In this document: positions 1-8,515 of the stretch, piece by piece | How the letters are laid out: each line of letters opens with the position of its first letter | Position numbering within the stretch: position 1 is the first letter of the stretch | Assembly: GCF_011752975.1 (NCBI RefSeq) | Contig: NZ_VWWP01000010.1 | Location: 98,639 to 162,638 of the forward strand | From: Chryseobacterium sp. Tr-659 | GTDB taxonomy: Bacteria; Bacteroidota; Bacteroidia; Flavobacteriales; Weeksellaceae | Length of the DNA: 64,000 bases | Direction: 5' to 3' | Notes under the pieces: model-generated | Databases searched by the model: none | What the model saw: the letters and a program-made list of their open reading frames with translations, nothing else | Told to the model about the DNA's origin: nothing | Program-made: the position numbers and the translations under genes

Positions 1-699
1 AGTTGTTTTTTCATCTGGCTCTGCAATATCCGCGGGGCTGTCTTTAAGATTCGTAAAAACAATGGCTTCAATTTTATTGGGATCAACAGGAATACTTTTT
101 CTGCCGATCTTATTCCATGGAGCAACAATTGGAATCACATTTCTGTATGGATAATCTTCTGCCTGATAGATATCGTGAATTCCATACACTTCCTCAGGAA
201 CTTCCGTATTAATCTCAATAATGACCTTTTTAGCTAAAGCCGCGAATGTGACTGAATTCCCTACCGAAGTAGTAGGTACAATGCTTCCGTCCCTTTCAAT
301 ATAAGCCGCTTCTATAACTGCTACGTCAATACTCTGAAGATTTTTAGTGTGAAGAAGTTCTGCACTTTCGCTTAAATGCTGGTCAATGAAAAGTATTTCA
401 CCTTTATTGATCTTATTTCTTAAAATAGGATCCACCTGAAACGGCATCCTTTTCTTTAAAACGTCAGCTTCTGCTAATTTTCCGTCGGTTCCATGCCCTA
501 GTGAAGCGCCGGTCATGAGTGTGACCTTCAGGTTTTCGGTTTTTCCTCTTTCTGCGAGTGCCGGCAAAATAGCTTTGCTGTCTCCCGCTTTTGTAAAGCC
601 GCTTGATCCTATGATCATTCCGTCTTTAATCATTTTTACAGCATTTTCTGCTGTGGTTACTTTTTGGTGTAGACTTTCTAATCTGATTCTTTCTAACAT
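1..699 (-). CDS. Acetyl-CoA hydrolase/transferase family protein (N-terminal part, runs off window)
   Basis: This leftward gene starts at an ATG at 699 and stays open to base 1, giving 233 N-terminal residues; the C-terminal half lies outside. The translation begins MLERIRLESLHQKVTTAENA and contains a glycine-rich stretch (MTGASLGHGTDGKL) and SIDVAVIEAAYIERDGS, typical of the first domain of family I CoA-transferases such as succinate:acetate CoA-transferase or acetyl-CoA hydrolase. The family moves CoA between short carboxylic acids in the cytoplasm through a glutamyl-CoA intermediate. The catalytic Glu lies in the missing half, so the exact substrate cannot be called. A terminator belonging to the upstream hmgA separates the two genes, so it is probably transcribed alone. 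Confidence 0.8.
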   Translation of the reverse strand, partial: MLERIRLESLHQKVTTAENAVKMIKDGMIIGSSGFTKAGDSKAILPALAERGKTENLKVTLMTGASLGHGTDGKLAEADVLKKRMPFQVDPILRNKINKGEILFIDQHLSESAELLHTKNLQSIDVAVIEAAYIERDGSIVPTTSVGNSVTFAALAKKVIIEINTEVPEEVYGIHDIYQAEDYPYRNVIPIVAPWNKIGRKSIPVDPNKIEAIVFTNLKDSPADIAEPDEKTT

Positions 700-795
700 G
701 TAATATTGATTTTGTTTTAAACCACCATTACTTAGGATGCGTTATGAAAAATAATGATGGTTAAATATGTTAACCATACCTCACAAATTTACGAA

Positions 796-832
796 AAAAG
801 ACGCTTTAAATAAAGGATTTAAAGCGTCTTTT
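796..832 (-). terminator. Rho-independent terminator of hmgA
   Basis: A perfect 15-bp stem (796-810 with 818-832, arm AAAAGACGCTTTAAA) closes a 7-nt loop. Read leftward it is followed by a run of T. It lies about 50 bp past the stop codon of the leftward dioxygenase gene. Confidence 0.85.
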
Positions 833-884
833 GTATGTATTCAGTAATACTTTTCTGAAATTAAAAGAAAGTATTTTTATTGTT

Positions 885-2036
885 TTATTCTAACCATGAA
901 GTTTTGTAAGACGGATCTTCCACTTTTAAAGCTTCTTCCGTAATCTTTAACGGACGGAAAGGATCTACCATTACGGCATATTCTTCAGTGAATTTTTTAC
1001 CAATACTTCTTTCCATAGCACCTGGATGAGGACCATGTACAATTCCTCCCGGGTGAAGAGTGAAGTCCATCAGATCGATATGATTACGGCTCATAAAATC
1101 ACCTTCCGTATAGAATAATACCTCATCAGAATCAATATTGGAGTGATTGTAAGGAGCCGGAATGGCCTGTGGATGGTAATCATACATTCTTGCACAGAAT
1201 GAGCAGACAACAAAATTATGTCCCTCAAAATTCTGGTGAACCGGTGGCGGCTGGTGAATTCTTCCGGTAATTGGTTCAAAGTTTTTGATATTGAATTTAT
1301 AAGGATAGAAATACCCGTCCCAGCCGACTACATCAAACGGATGTGTTGCATAAATGAAGTCTGTGATCTGGTTTTCTTTTTTTACTTTAATTAAAAACTC
1401 TCCCTTTTCGTCTTTGGGTTCTTTGAAAGCAGGAGCAATGATATCTCTTTCACAGAACGGAGAATGTTCCAAAAGCTGGCCGAATTCATTTCTGTATCTC
1501 TTCGGAGTATAAATAGGAGAGTGGCTCTCCAACACAAAAAATACAGTATCGTTAGATTTCAATTCTACCTGATAAATGGTTCCTCTTGGGATGATAAGGT
1601 AATCACCGGTCACAAATTCAAGATCTCCTACAAATGTTTTTAAAATTCCGGTTCCCTGGTGAACGTATAAAAGTTCATCACATTCCGCATTTTTGTAGAA
1701 ATAATCCATCGATTTTCTAGGTTTAGCCAATCCCATTTTCAGATCATTGTTCATCAAAAGGATCTTTCGGCTGTCCATAAAATCGTCTTCAGGAGTAACA
1801 TTCATTCCTTTAAACATTCTTGGAGCCACATTTTTCTCCACGGCTATTTTAGGAGTTACATCTTTCGGTTCGCCGATAGATTTGATCTGTGTAGGGCGGT
1901 GAATATGATATAACAGGGAAGAAATGCCATGAAAACCTTCTGTGCCGAAAAGCTGTTCATAGTAAAATTTATCTTCCGGAGACTTAAAGATAGTATGTCT
2001 TTTTGGTGGGATGTTTCCCGATAGATGATATCTCAT
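885..2036 (-). CDS. hmgA: Homogentisate 1,2-dioxygenase
   Basis: A 383-residue cytoplasmic iron(II) dioxygenase that opens the ring of homogentisate to maleylacetoacetate in tyrosine and phenylalanine breakdown. The protein starts MRYHLSGNIPPKRHTIF, has a cupin-like N-terminal domain (GTGILKTFVGDLEFVTGDY) and a C-terminal cupin with HPGGIVHGPHPGAMERS near residues 328-344, which carries metal and active-site histidines. Length fits the bacterial family (about 380). The open frame extends upstream only through a TTG at 2060; the ATG at 2036 is preferred because it opens on the conserved N-terminus. Downstream pathway genes (maleylacetoacetate isomerase, fumarylacetoacetase) are not next to it here. 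It is divergent from the TonB receptor gene. Confidence 0.93.
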   Translation of the reverse strand: MRYHLSGNIPPKRHTIFKSPEDKFYYEQLFGTEGFHGISSLLYHIHRPTQIKSIGEPKDVTPKIAVEKNVAPRMFKGMNVTPEDDFMDSRKILLMNNDLKMGLAKPRKSMDYFYKNAECDELLYVHQGTGILKTFVGDLEFVTGDYLIIPRGTIYQVELKSNDTVFFVLESHSPIYTPKRYRNEFGQLLEHSPFCERDIIAPAFKEPKDEKGEFLIKVKKENQITDFIYATHPFDVVGWDGYFYPYKFNIKNFEPITGRIHQPPPVHQNFEGHNFVVCSFCARMYDYHPQAIPAPYNHSNIDSDEVLFYTEGDFMSRNHIDLMDFTLHPGGIVHGPHPGAMERSIGKKFTEEYAVMVDPFRPLKITEEALKVEDPSYKTSWLE

Positions 2037-2108
2037 TTTACTTTCATTGTAGTTTCTCAAATTTAATCATTTTTCATGAATTCGCTGAATCAATATTTTT
2101 CTGAAAGT

Positions 2109-2148
2109 TTTGTATTTAAAAAATAATTGTTAGATTTGTCTAACAATT
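2109..2148 (+). promoter_or_regulatory. Promoter with DtxR-like palindromic operator for the TonB receptor
   Basis: A -33-like TTTG (2109-2112) lies 18 bp before a -7-like TAGATTTG (2131-2138). A perfect inverted repeat with 10-bp arms and 4-bp centre spans 2125-2148 (arms AATTGTTAGA and TCTAACAATT), covering the -7 box. The TTAGA-N4-TCTAA core is like operators of DtxR-family metalloregulators (TTAGG-N4-CCTAA type). Repression by metal-loaded repressor is an inference from this layout. Confidence 0.6.
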
Positions 2149-2156
2149 TTAATTTC

Positions 2157-4226
2157 ATGAAGCGAATATTATTTTCTATTACTTTTTTATCATCGTATTG
2201 TTTTGCGCAGGAGACAGACAGTTTGAGCTTACAGTCAAATAAAAATCTAGATTCTGCCAGAGTTACCAAAAGAGAAATCAAGACGAGTAATATAGAGGAT
2301 GTAGTGGTTACCGGAACCATAAAACCGATGAGCAGGTCGAAAAGCCCTGTGGCTGTTGAGATTTACAGTCAGAAATTTTTTCAGAAAAACCCGACTCCAA
2401 GTATCTTCGAAGCCATAGCAATGGTGAACGGAGTAAAACCCCAGCTGAATTGTTCTGTATGCAACACGGGAGATATTCATATCAATGGATTGGAAGGACC
2501 TTACACGATGATCTTAATTGATGGAATGCCGATTGTAAGTTCACTCTCCACCGTATATGGACTAAGCGGAATTCCGAACAGCCTGGTAGATAGGATAGAA
2601 GTGGTAAAAGGACCTGCCTCTTCCATTTATGGGTCGGAAGCTATGGGAGGAGTGATCAATATTATCACCAAAAATGCACTGACAGCCCCAAAACTGAGTG
2701 TAGATTTAATGACTACTACATGGAGTGAGAATAATCTTGACCTTTCAACAAAGTTTAATGTAGGAAAGAATGCAGCTTCATTATTAAGCTTGAACTATTT
2801 CAGTTTTCAGGAAAGAATAGACCAGAATAAAGATAATTTTACGGATGCTACTTTACAAAGCAGGATTTCTGTTTTTAACAAATGGAACTTTCAGAGAAAA
2901 GAAAACAGACAGGCTAGCTTTGCCATGAGATATCTGTATGAAGACCGTTTCGGAGGAGAAATGCAATGGAACAAATCTTTCCGTGGCAGTGATGAGGTAT
3001 ACGGAGAAAGTATCTATACCAATAGAGCGGAAATTTTCGGACTGTATGAATGGCCGATGAAAGAACATATCGTGACACAGTTTTCCTACAACTATCATGA
3101 TCAGAATTCGTTTTACGGAGCCAATCCTTTTAATGCTATACAAAAGGTAGCTTTTGTTCAGACGTATTGGGACAGAAGTTTCGGAAAACATGATATCACA
3201 GCCGGGCTTACTTTCAAAAGAACTTTTTACGATGACAATACTCCCGGAACTCTGGCCTCAGACGGTATAACCAATGCTCCTATGAAATCTCCGATCTGGG
3301 GAGCTTTTGTTCAGGATCAATGGGAAATCAATGATAAAAATACCTTGTTGATTGGATACCGATATGATTACGATAAAGTGCATCACTCCGTACATTCACC
3401 AAGATTTGCATGGAAGTTTTCACCCAATCCTTATCATACCTTACGTTTCAATTTCGGAACAGGGTTTAGAGTGGTTAATCTGTTTACAGAGGATCATGCT
3501 GCGTTGACAGGTTCCCGGGAAGTTGTTGTAAAATCTGATCTGAAGCCCGAAAGATCAGTGAACGGAAATTTAAATTACATCTGGAAAATCCCTGTTGGAA
3601 ACCGTTTGCTGAATTTTGATGCTTCTGCATTTTATACTTATTTCAGCAATAAGATTGTTGGTGATTTTGATTCTGATCCGAATAAAATTATCTACGACAA
3701 TCTGCATGGATACGGAATTTCAAGAGGTGCTTCCCTGAACGTGGATTTTGCTTTTCAGTTTCCGTTGAGTGTTAATCTTGGGGTAACTTATCTTGATGTA
3801 TATCAGAAATATGATAATGAAAATCAAAAAACGCAGCAACTTCACGCACCGAAATGGAGCGGAACTTATAATCTGACCTATAAATTCCCGAATAATCTGA
3901 CGGTTGATTTTACCGGACAGTTTTACGGACCAATGAGACTCCCTGTATTACCTAATGATTACCGTCCGGAATACTCGCCATTTTATTCTCTGGCCAATAT
4001 TCAGATTTCAAAGAGTTTCAAATCCGGGTTTGAAGTGTATTGCGGAATTAAAAATTTATTCAATTTTACTCCTAAAGATCCTTTGATGAGACCGTTTGAT
4101 CCGTTTGATAAATATGTTGATGATCCGGTTAATAATCCTAATCATTATACTTTCGATACGGCATATGGCTATGCTCCTATGCAGCGGATCAGAGGGTTTC
4201 TTGGAGTGAAATATACTTTGAAATGA
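2157..4226 (+). CDS. TonB-dependent outer-membrane receptor
   Basis: A 689-residue outer-membrane receptor with an 18-residue signal peptide (MKRILFSITFLSSYCFAQ), a plug domain at about residues 45-165 (VEIYSQKFFQKNPTPS, then GPASSIYGSEAMGGVINIIT) and a C-terminal 22-strand-type barrel ending in an aromatic-rich strand (GFLGVKYTLK). Such receptors import scarce metal complexes or cofactors with energy from TonB-ExbBD. The frame extends upstream only via a TTG at 2127 inside the operator; the ATG at 2157 starts the signal peptide. Ligand is unknown: the plug holds the motif CSVCNT, and the downstream partner is thioredoxin-like. The DtxR-like operator suggests iron or manganese control. It has no N-terminal carboxypeptidase-like domain, so it is not a SusC-type receptor. 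Confidence 0.9.
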   Translation: MKRILFSITFLSSYCFAQETDSLSLQSNKNLDSARVTKREIKTSNIEDVVVTGTIKPMSRSKSPVAVEIYSQKFFQKNPTPSIFEAIAMVNGVKPQLNCSVCNTGDIHINGLEGPYTMILIDGMPIVSSLSTVYGLSGIPNSLVDRIEVVKGPASSIYGSEAMGGVINIITKNALTAPKLSVDLMTTTWSENNLDLSTKFNVGKNAASLLSLNYFSFQERIDQNKDNFTDATLQSRISVFNKWNFQRKENRQASFAMRYLYEDRFGGEMQWNKSFRGSDEVYGESIYTNRAEIFGLYEWPMKEHIVTQFSYNYHDQNSFYGANPFNAIQKVAFVQTYWDRSFGKHDITAGLTFKRTFYDDNTPGTLASDGITNAPMKSPIWGAFVQDQWEINDKNTLLIGYRYDYDKVHHSVHSPRFAWKFSPNPYHTLRFNFGTGFRVVNLFTEDHAALTGSREVVVKSDLKPERSVNGNLNYIWKIPVGNRLLNFDASAFYTYFSNKIVGDFDSDPNKIIYDNLHGYGISRGASLNVDFAFQFPLSVNLGVTYLDVYQKYDNENQKTQQLHAPKWSGTYNLTYKFPNNLTVDFTGQFYGPMRLPVLPNDYRPEYSPFYSLANIQISKSFKSGFEVYCGIKNLFNFTPKDPLMRPFDPFDKYVDDPVNNPNHYTFDTAYGYAPMQRIRGFLGVKYTLK

Positions 4227-4684
4227 GAACTTTTGCTTTATTTTTAATGTTTGTGCCTTGTCTTTATCTGTGTCAGATGAAGACAGGCACTTTTTCTGAA
4301 TGGGAAGCTTTACGAAAAGAAGCTCCCAAGCCTATGGTGATCCATCTTTATACTGATTGGTGTACGGTCTGTAAAATTGAATCTTTCCGTTTGAATAAAG
4401 ACAAAGAACTGGTCAGCATGATGAATGAACATTTCTATTTTATCAATTTTGAAGCTGAGAAGACAAAAGAGAAAATCCTGTTTCAAGGTCAGGAATTTGT
4501 ATATCTGCAGAATGGAAATTCCGGAATTCACGAGCTGGCTCTGGCATTATCCAGGAATAAGAACCAGCCTGTTTATCCGTTATGGATATTTCTGGATAAA
4601 AATCAGAAATTAATATTTTATCAGGAAGGGCAGATGATTCCTGAAAAGATGAAGCAGAAACTGATGGAGATTTCTGGTTGGTAA
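4223..4684 (+). CDS. Secreted thioredoxin-like protein
   Basis: A 153-residue protein whose start ATG overlaps the stop of the receptor gene by 4 bp, implying translational coupling. Residues 1-18 form a signal peptide. A thioredoxin fold follows, with the redox pair Cys47-Thr-Val-Cys50 in YTDWCTVCKIES, the usual active-site position of the DsbD-gamma/thioredoxin_7 group. It is expected in the periplasm, where it may reduce a cysteine or a metal ligand for the receptor's cargo; the receptor plug itself has a CxxC-type motif (CSVC). That functional link is inferred from coupling only. Confidence 0.82.
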   Translation: MRTFALFLMFVPCLYLCQMKTGTFSEWEALRKEAPKPMVIHLYTDWCTVCKIESFRLNKDKELVSMMNEHFYFINFEAEKTKEKILFQGQEFVYLQNGNSGIHELALALSRNKNQPVYPLWIFLDKNQKLIFYQEGQMIPEKMKQKLMEISGW

Positions 4685-4698
4685 AGTATTTGTTTGGC

Positions 4699-4869
4699 AA
4701 ACGCGGAGGCGCAAAAAAAATATCATGCTGTTTTAAAGCGCAAGAAAATCAAAGATTTTTTCAGCAAAAAATAAATTATATAGTATTAGGAATATAAAAT
4801 TTTCTCGAAGATAAAATCCTTGTGTCTTATAAAAAGGTTAAAAAGAAATATTTTTGCGCCTTCGCGTTA
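4699..4869. repeat. Intergenic imperfect inverted repeat
   Basis: The ends AACGCGGAGGCGCAAAAA (4699 on) and the reverse complement of TTTTTGCGCCTTCGCGTT (near 4852-4869) match at 17 of 18 positions around a roughly 130-bp AT-rich centre. No coding frame fits. Elements with related words (see 17686-17888) occur elsewhere in the window. Confidence 0.6.
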
Positions 4870-4983
4870 TCCAACTTTAAAAAAGTCCTATAGATTATAC
4901 AAGTTTTTAAGTGGGTTGAGTCTTGAAAACTTGTGAGAATATTCTGATTTTTAAATATTTAAATCATTCAATTTTTCAATCTT

Positions 4984-5460
4984 TTAATTCTTTCCTTCTG
5001 CATCTATCAGCACGGCCAGCTGAATACAAGGTTCATCAGAACGGTTGCTCCAGGCATGATTGGTTCCTCGCTGAATGACAATATCTCCAGGCTTGAGAAG
5101 TGTTTCTTCCTCTTCCATAATCAGATAAAGTTCTCCGGAAAGGATGACGATATAATCCAATGTTGGAGTTTGATGCATCATCGGATGAGGTTGTCCGGCT
5201 TTGAAATCTATGCCGAGGTCTTTATCCGGCGGGATAATAACATATCTGAAATAAGTTCCGTTTGAGGGCGTTTGCGGAAATCCGGTATTGGGAATTATCG
5301 TTTCGAAATTCAGACTTGCCGGCATCTGCTGGGTATTCCAAATATCTGAGATAATAAGACCGGGGAGATGTTCAACAGTATTTTTAACCAGACCATCTTC
5401 AACGATAGCTGATTTTCCGTCTTTGATGCCTGTTACAATACGTCTGGGTATTTTATTCAT
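4984..5460 (-). CDS. Cupin-domain protein
   Basis: A 158-residue cytoplasmic protein with one cupin barrel in the C-terminal half: HPMMHQTPTLDYIVILSGEL (motif 1, His ligands) and GDIVIQRGTNHAWSNRSDEP (motif 2, with GDIVIQRGTNHAW). Cupins of this size are metal-binding enzymes or small-molecule sensors; the substrate is not evident. It lies 4 bp downstream of the dehydrogenase gene and is very probably cotranscribed with it, under the divergent HxlR regulator. The start ATG at 5460 directly follows the intergenic gap and no better alternative exists. Confidence 0.8.
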   Translation of the reverse strand: MNKIPRRIVTGIKDGKSAIVEDGLVKNTVEHLPGLIISDIWNTQQMPASLNFETIIPNTGFPQTPSNGTYFRYVIIPPDKDLGIDFKAGQPHPMMHQTPTLDYIVILSGELYLIMEEEETLLKPGDIVIQRGTNHAWSNRSDEPCIQLAVLIDAEGKN

Positions 5461-5464
5461 TTTT

Positions 5465-6454
5465 TTAATGTTTCATGATGAGTTTATGACCTTGTGTCTG
5501 ATTATTTTTTAAGATAGAATGCGCTTTTAAAACAGTTTCCAACGAAAGATTTCCTATCGTTTTATATTGAGGAGGGGTAATGGTACCCGCTTCAATCATT
5601 TTTTTGATTTCTATCAGGCTGTTTTGGTAATATTCATATTTTTTAATCATGCTGTATGCGTAATTGGAAATATTCATCATCATACTTCCTTTATTAAAAA
5701 GAAGTTCATGAGCTTCTTTTGTTACCAAAGCGGTTACATCTACATAAGTTCCGTTGATTTTTAAAACTTCAGCAGTGATTTCAGCCATTTTATTTCCCAC
5801 GAGGTCAATTCCAATTTCAAAAGGCTTGTTATTATTAGCTTTTAAAAGATTGTGAACAAGGCTTTCGTCTTGATAGCTGATGATTTGATGTTTTTCTAAA
5901 CCCATATTCAAAAGGTTATGTCTGCTGGTTTCACTGCCGGCAGTTGCTACGATTCTGCGAATATTATTAGCCCATAAAAGTTTAATCAAAAATGAACCGA
6001 CACCTCCTGTTGCTCCTGTGACAAGAACTGTGTTTTCCGGGTGTAATTTTAAGCGCTTAAAAATCTGTAAAGAAGTAATGCCAACTGATGGAATGGAAGC
6101 TGCCTGTTCAAAAGAAATATTTTCGGGTTTAAGCGAAACAATAGCCTCAGGGACAGTAATATATTCAGTATAAGTGCCATTGCTGCCCATAGAGCCGCTG
6201 CCGCAATAGACTTCATCTCCAATATTAAATTGTGTAACTTCGGAACCTTTATCTACAATGATTCCTGATAATTCCCTTCCTAATATCGGTGAACAGATCA
6301 GTTTTCGTTCCAGTTCATTTTCCAGCATCTGATAATCAATGGGATTAAAACCACTGGCTTTAATGTGAATGAGAACTTCGCTGTTTTTGGGTTGTGGCTG
6401 GTCCGCAATTCCATCTTCAAGCTGGAAGTTATTATTTAAAATGACTGCTTTCAT
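5465..6454 (-). CDS. Zinc-type alcohol dehydrogenase / NADPH:quinone reductase family protein
   Basis: A 329-residue medium-chain dehydrogenase/reductase. It begins MKAVILNNNFQLEDG, has an N-terminal GroES-like domain (GRELSGIIVDKGSEV) and a Rossmann fold with the nucleotide loop VLVTGATGGVGSFLIKLLWA in the middle. It lacks the structural zinc cysteine cluster, so it fits the zeta-crystallin-like quinone reductases that use NADPH to reduce quinones or enones. A TTG at 6475 would extend it, but the ATG at 6454 starts the conserved sequence. It is divergent from an HxlR regulator, a common pairing in which HxlR senses electrophiles or quinones. Confidence 0.85.
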   Translation of the reverse strand: MKAVILNNNFQLEDGIADQPQPKNSEVLIHIKASGFNPIDYQMLENELERKLICSPILGRELSGIIVDKGSEVTQFNIGDEVYCGSGSMGSNGTYTEYITVPEAIVSLKPENISFEQAASIPSVGITSLQIFKRLKLHPENTVLVTGATGGVGSFLIKLLWANNIRRIVATAGSETSRHNLLNMGLEKHQIISYQDESLVHNLLKANNNKPFEIGIDLVGNKMAEITAEVLKINGTYVDVTALVTKEAHELLFNKGSMMMNISNYAYSMIKKYEYYQNSLIEIKKMIEAGTITPPQYKTIGNLSLETVLKAHSILKNNQTQGHKLIMKH

Positions 6455-6472
6455 ATTGTTTGTTTTGCTGAA

Positions 6473-6532
6473 CAAATGTAAATACAGAATAGTTTATATT
6501 TGCTACCAGTTAACAAATGGTAACCAGTTACC
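6473..6532. promoter_or_regulatory. Divergent promoter and probable HxlR operator
   Basis: Two -7-like boxes face away from each other: TACATTTG read leftward (6473-6480) and TATATTTG rightward (6495-6502). Just downstream are TACCA (6504-6508), TGGTA (6518-6522) and a second ACCAGTTA (6524-6531), giving both an inverted pair and a repeated ACCAGTTA. The cluster overlaps the expected start of the regulator transcript, suggesting autoregulation. Function is inferred. Confidence 0.5.
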
Positions 6533-6546
6533 TTAATGAAACTATC

Positions 6547-6924
6547 ATGGCAAAGATTAAAGAAAACGGAACCGAAAGAGAAGCAACCTGTACAGAGGAA
6601 TTATTCGCAATGCGTGATAGTCTGGATGTATTGGGAGGGAAATGGAAACTGATGATCCTGCGTTATCTTACCAATAGAACAGATCAGCAGATTCATTTTA
6701 AAAAACTGGAACGTGGAATTGGAGGTATTTCTGCAAAAATGCTGAGCAAAGAATTAAAAGAGCTGGAAACCAATCTTCTCATCACAAGAACAATTCAGGA
6801 TACGAAGCCGATTACAGTGGTTTATGCCGTAACTGAATACGGGAAATCGGTATTTCCCGTGACTGAAACACTTGTGAACTGGGGATTGCTTCACCGGGAA
6901 AAGATCAAGGAATCCATGGGATGA
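6547..6924 (+). CDS. HxlR-family transcriptional regulator
   Basis: A 125-residue winged-helix DNA-binding protein. The CTEELFAMRDSLDVLGGKWK opening is the family signature (conserved Cys before the LGGKW element), followed by the recognition region GGISAKMLSKELKELETNLL and a wing ending VYAVTEYGKSV. Family members respond to aldehydes, quinones or oxidants, some through the N-terminal Cys. An ATG at 6517 is in frame and would add 10 residues, but it lies within the repeated operator sequence, so 6547 is preferred. It likely controls the divergent dehydrogenase-cupin operon and itself. Confidence 0.88.
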   Translation: MAKIKENGTEREATCTEELFAMRDSLDVLGGKWKLMILRYLTNRTDQQIHFKKLERGIGGISAKMLSKELKELETNLLITRTIQDTKPITVVYAVTEYGKSVFPVTETLVNWGLLHREKIKESMG

Positions 6925-7013
6925 TTATTTTAATTTTACCAATGAGAAGATTAAAAAATTGTGGGTTTAAAGCTTTGTATGATTGGTTAAATCTGCATGA
7001 ACCTTTTAAAAAT

Positions 7014-7397
7014 CTATTTTAGTAAAACAGCAATGATTGCCAGAATAGCAGGAAGCGCCTGTACAAAGAATATCTTTTTCGTTGCTGAGATGGCTCCATA
7101 AATTCCGGCCACTGCTACACATCCTAAAAAGAATAAAGCTATATTGGTTTGCCATTGCGGATCTTTAATCAAAAATGACCAGATCAGTCCTGCCGCCAGG
7201 AAGCCATTATAAAGCCCCTGATTGGCAGCTAATCCTTTGGTAGGCTTAAACATTTCTGCAGGCAGAGCTGCTTTAAAGACCTCCTTACCTTTGGTTTCCC
7301 AGGCAAACATTTCCATCCAAAGGATATAAAGATGTTCTAGTGCAACAATTGCAATCAGAATTTTAGCAACGACTTCCATGATTTGATATTTTGTCAT
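7014..7397 (-). CDS. DUF1304 family membrane protein
   Basis: A 127-residue integral membrane protein with four predicted transmembrane segments (about residues 8-28, 60-80, 85-103, 108-126). The pattern EHLYILWMEMFAW followed by NQGLYNGFLAAGL is characteristic of DUF1304. The family has no established biochemical role. It stands alone, divergent from the Crp-like regulator gene with 46 bp between the starts, so the two may share control. Confidence 0.82.
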   Translation of the reverse strand: MTKYQIMEVVAKILIAIVALEHLYILWMEMFAWETKGKEVFKAALPAEMFKPTKGLAANQGLYNGFLAAGLIWSFLIKDPQWQTNIALFFLGCVAVAGIYGAISATKKIFFVQALPAILAIIAVLLK

Positions 7398-7443
7398 TGT
7401 AAAACTAAAAAAATAAAGTTAAGTTTGAGTATTAATTTGCAGG

Positions 7444-8016
7444 ATGGATACTTTCAAAGCACATTTAAATAAATTTATTACGGTAACAGATGAGGAATTT
7501 GCTTCCATTATCACTTTTTTCCAGGTAAAGGATGTAAAGAAGAAACAGAATCTGATGGTTGACGGAGAGATTTGTAGAAACCTTTATTTTGTAGTGAAAG
7601 GTTGTCTTAGAAAGTTTTTTGTGAATGAGAAAGGAGTAGAATCTACCACCCAGTTCGCCATTGAAAACTGGTGGATCACTGATACATTTGCTTATGAAAG
7701 ACAGCTGCAGTCAGATTTTAATATACAGGCTGTAGAACATTCAACCATTTTGGTAATTGATTTTAAAACCCAGGAGCTGCTTTTTGAAAAACATCCGAAA
7801 ATGGAGCGTTATTTCAGAATTGTTTACCAGCGTGCATATGCCGCTTCAGAGAGAAAGATCCGTTACTTATATGAATATTCAAGAGAAGAGTTGTATGTAC
7901 ATTTCAGTACGCTGTATCCTTGGTTCATTCAACGGATTCCTCAATATCTTGTAGCCTCTTTTCTGGGATTTACTCCGGAATATTTAAGCGAAATTAAAGC
8001 AAAATTACGTTCTTAA
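7444..8016 (+). CDS. Crp/Fnr-type transcriptional regulator
   Basis: A 190-residue regulator with an N-terminal cyclic-nucleotide-binding-like barrel (residues about 20-115; NLYFVVKGCLRKFFVNEKG) and a C-terminal helix-turn-helix in IPQYLVASFLGFTPEYLSEI. The N-terminal barrel lacks the full RxS/T cAMP-binding signature, as usual for the many Bacteroidetes paralogues whose ligands are unknown. It is followed by DoxX and AhpD-like genes in the same direction (43 and 8 bp gaps), which suggests a small stress-response operon controlled by this protein. Confidence 0.85.
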   Translation: MDTFKAHLNKFITVTDEEFASIITFFQVKDVKKKQNLMVDGEICRNLYFVVKGCLRKFFVNEKGVESTTQFAIENWWITDTFAYERQLQSDFNIQAVEHSTILVIDFKTQELLFEKHPKMERYFRIVYQRAYAASERKIRYLYEYSREELYVHFSTLYPWFIQRIPQYLVASFLGFTPEYLSEIKAKLRS

Positions 8017-8058
8017 ACCAGTTTAAGTTTTTTATGGATTGAAAACCGGAAATTTGTC

Positions 8059-8508
8059 ATGTATTTAAAAGCCAGTACAATGACAGATCAACAACCTCAG
8101 TTTCCTCAGTTATTTTTAAGACTTGCTATTTCAGTGACTATGCTTTCTGCTGTTGCAGACCGGTTTGGTTTCTGGGGTGAAAATGCGGCATGGGGAAATA
8201 TGGCCAACTTTTCGGCCTATACAAGAAAACTAACCTTTTTCCTCCCAGAGGTGCTGAGTACATGCTCTGCATATGCTGCAACTTTTTTCGAAATTCTTTT
8301 TCCGTTGATGCTGATTCTGGGATTTAAAACCAGAATTGCCGCCTATGGAAGCAGTCTTTTATTGCTGATTTTTGCCATTTCAATGGCCATTGCGCTGGGA
8401 CCTAAAGCCCCTTTAGATTATTCTGTTTGGGTAGGCAGCGCAGGAGCACTTTTATTGGCTGTTCAAAAACAATATTCTTTTAGTATAGATCAATCAACCC
8501 AAAAATAA
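8059..8508 (+). CDS. DoxX-like membrane protein
   Basis: A 149-residue four-helix membrane protein of the DoxX/DoxD superfamily: LRLAISVTMLSAVADRFGFW opens the first helix, followed by CSAYAATFFEILFPLMLILG and two further hydrophobic segments. Family members are often found with redox or thiol-stress enzymes. Its neighbour 8 bp downstream is an AhpD-like protein, an association seen in many bacteria. An internal Met at residue 8 is an alternative start; the upstream ATG at 8059 is kept because nothing argues against it. Confidence 0.78.
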   Translation: MYLKASTMTDQQPQFPQLFLRLAISVTMLSAVADRFGFWGENAAWGNMANFSAYTRKLTFFLPEVLSTCSAYAATFFEILFPLMLILGFKTRIAAYGSSLLLLIFAISMAIALGPKAPLDYSVWVGSAGALLLAVQKQYSFSIDQSTQK

Positions 8509-8515
8509 TATAATA

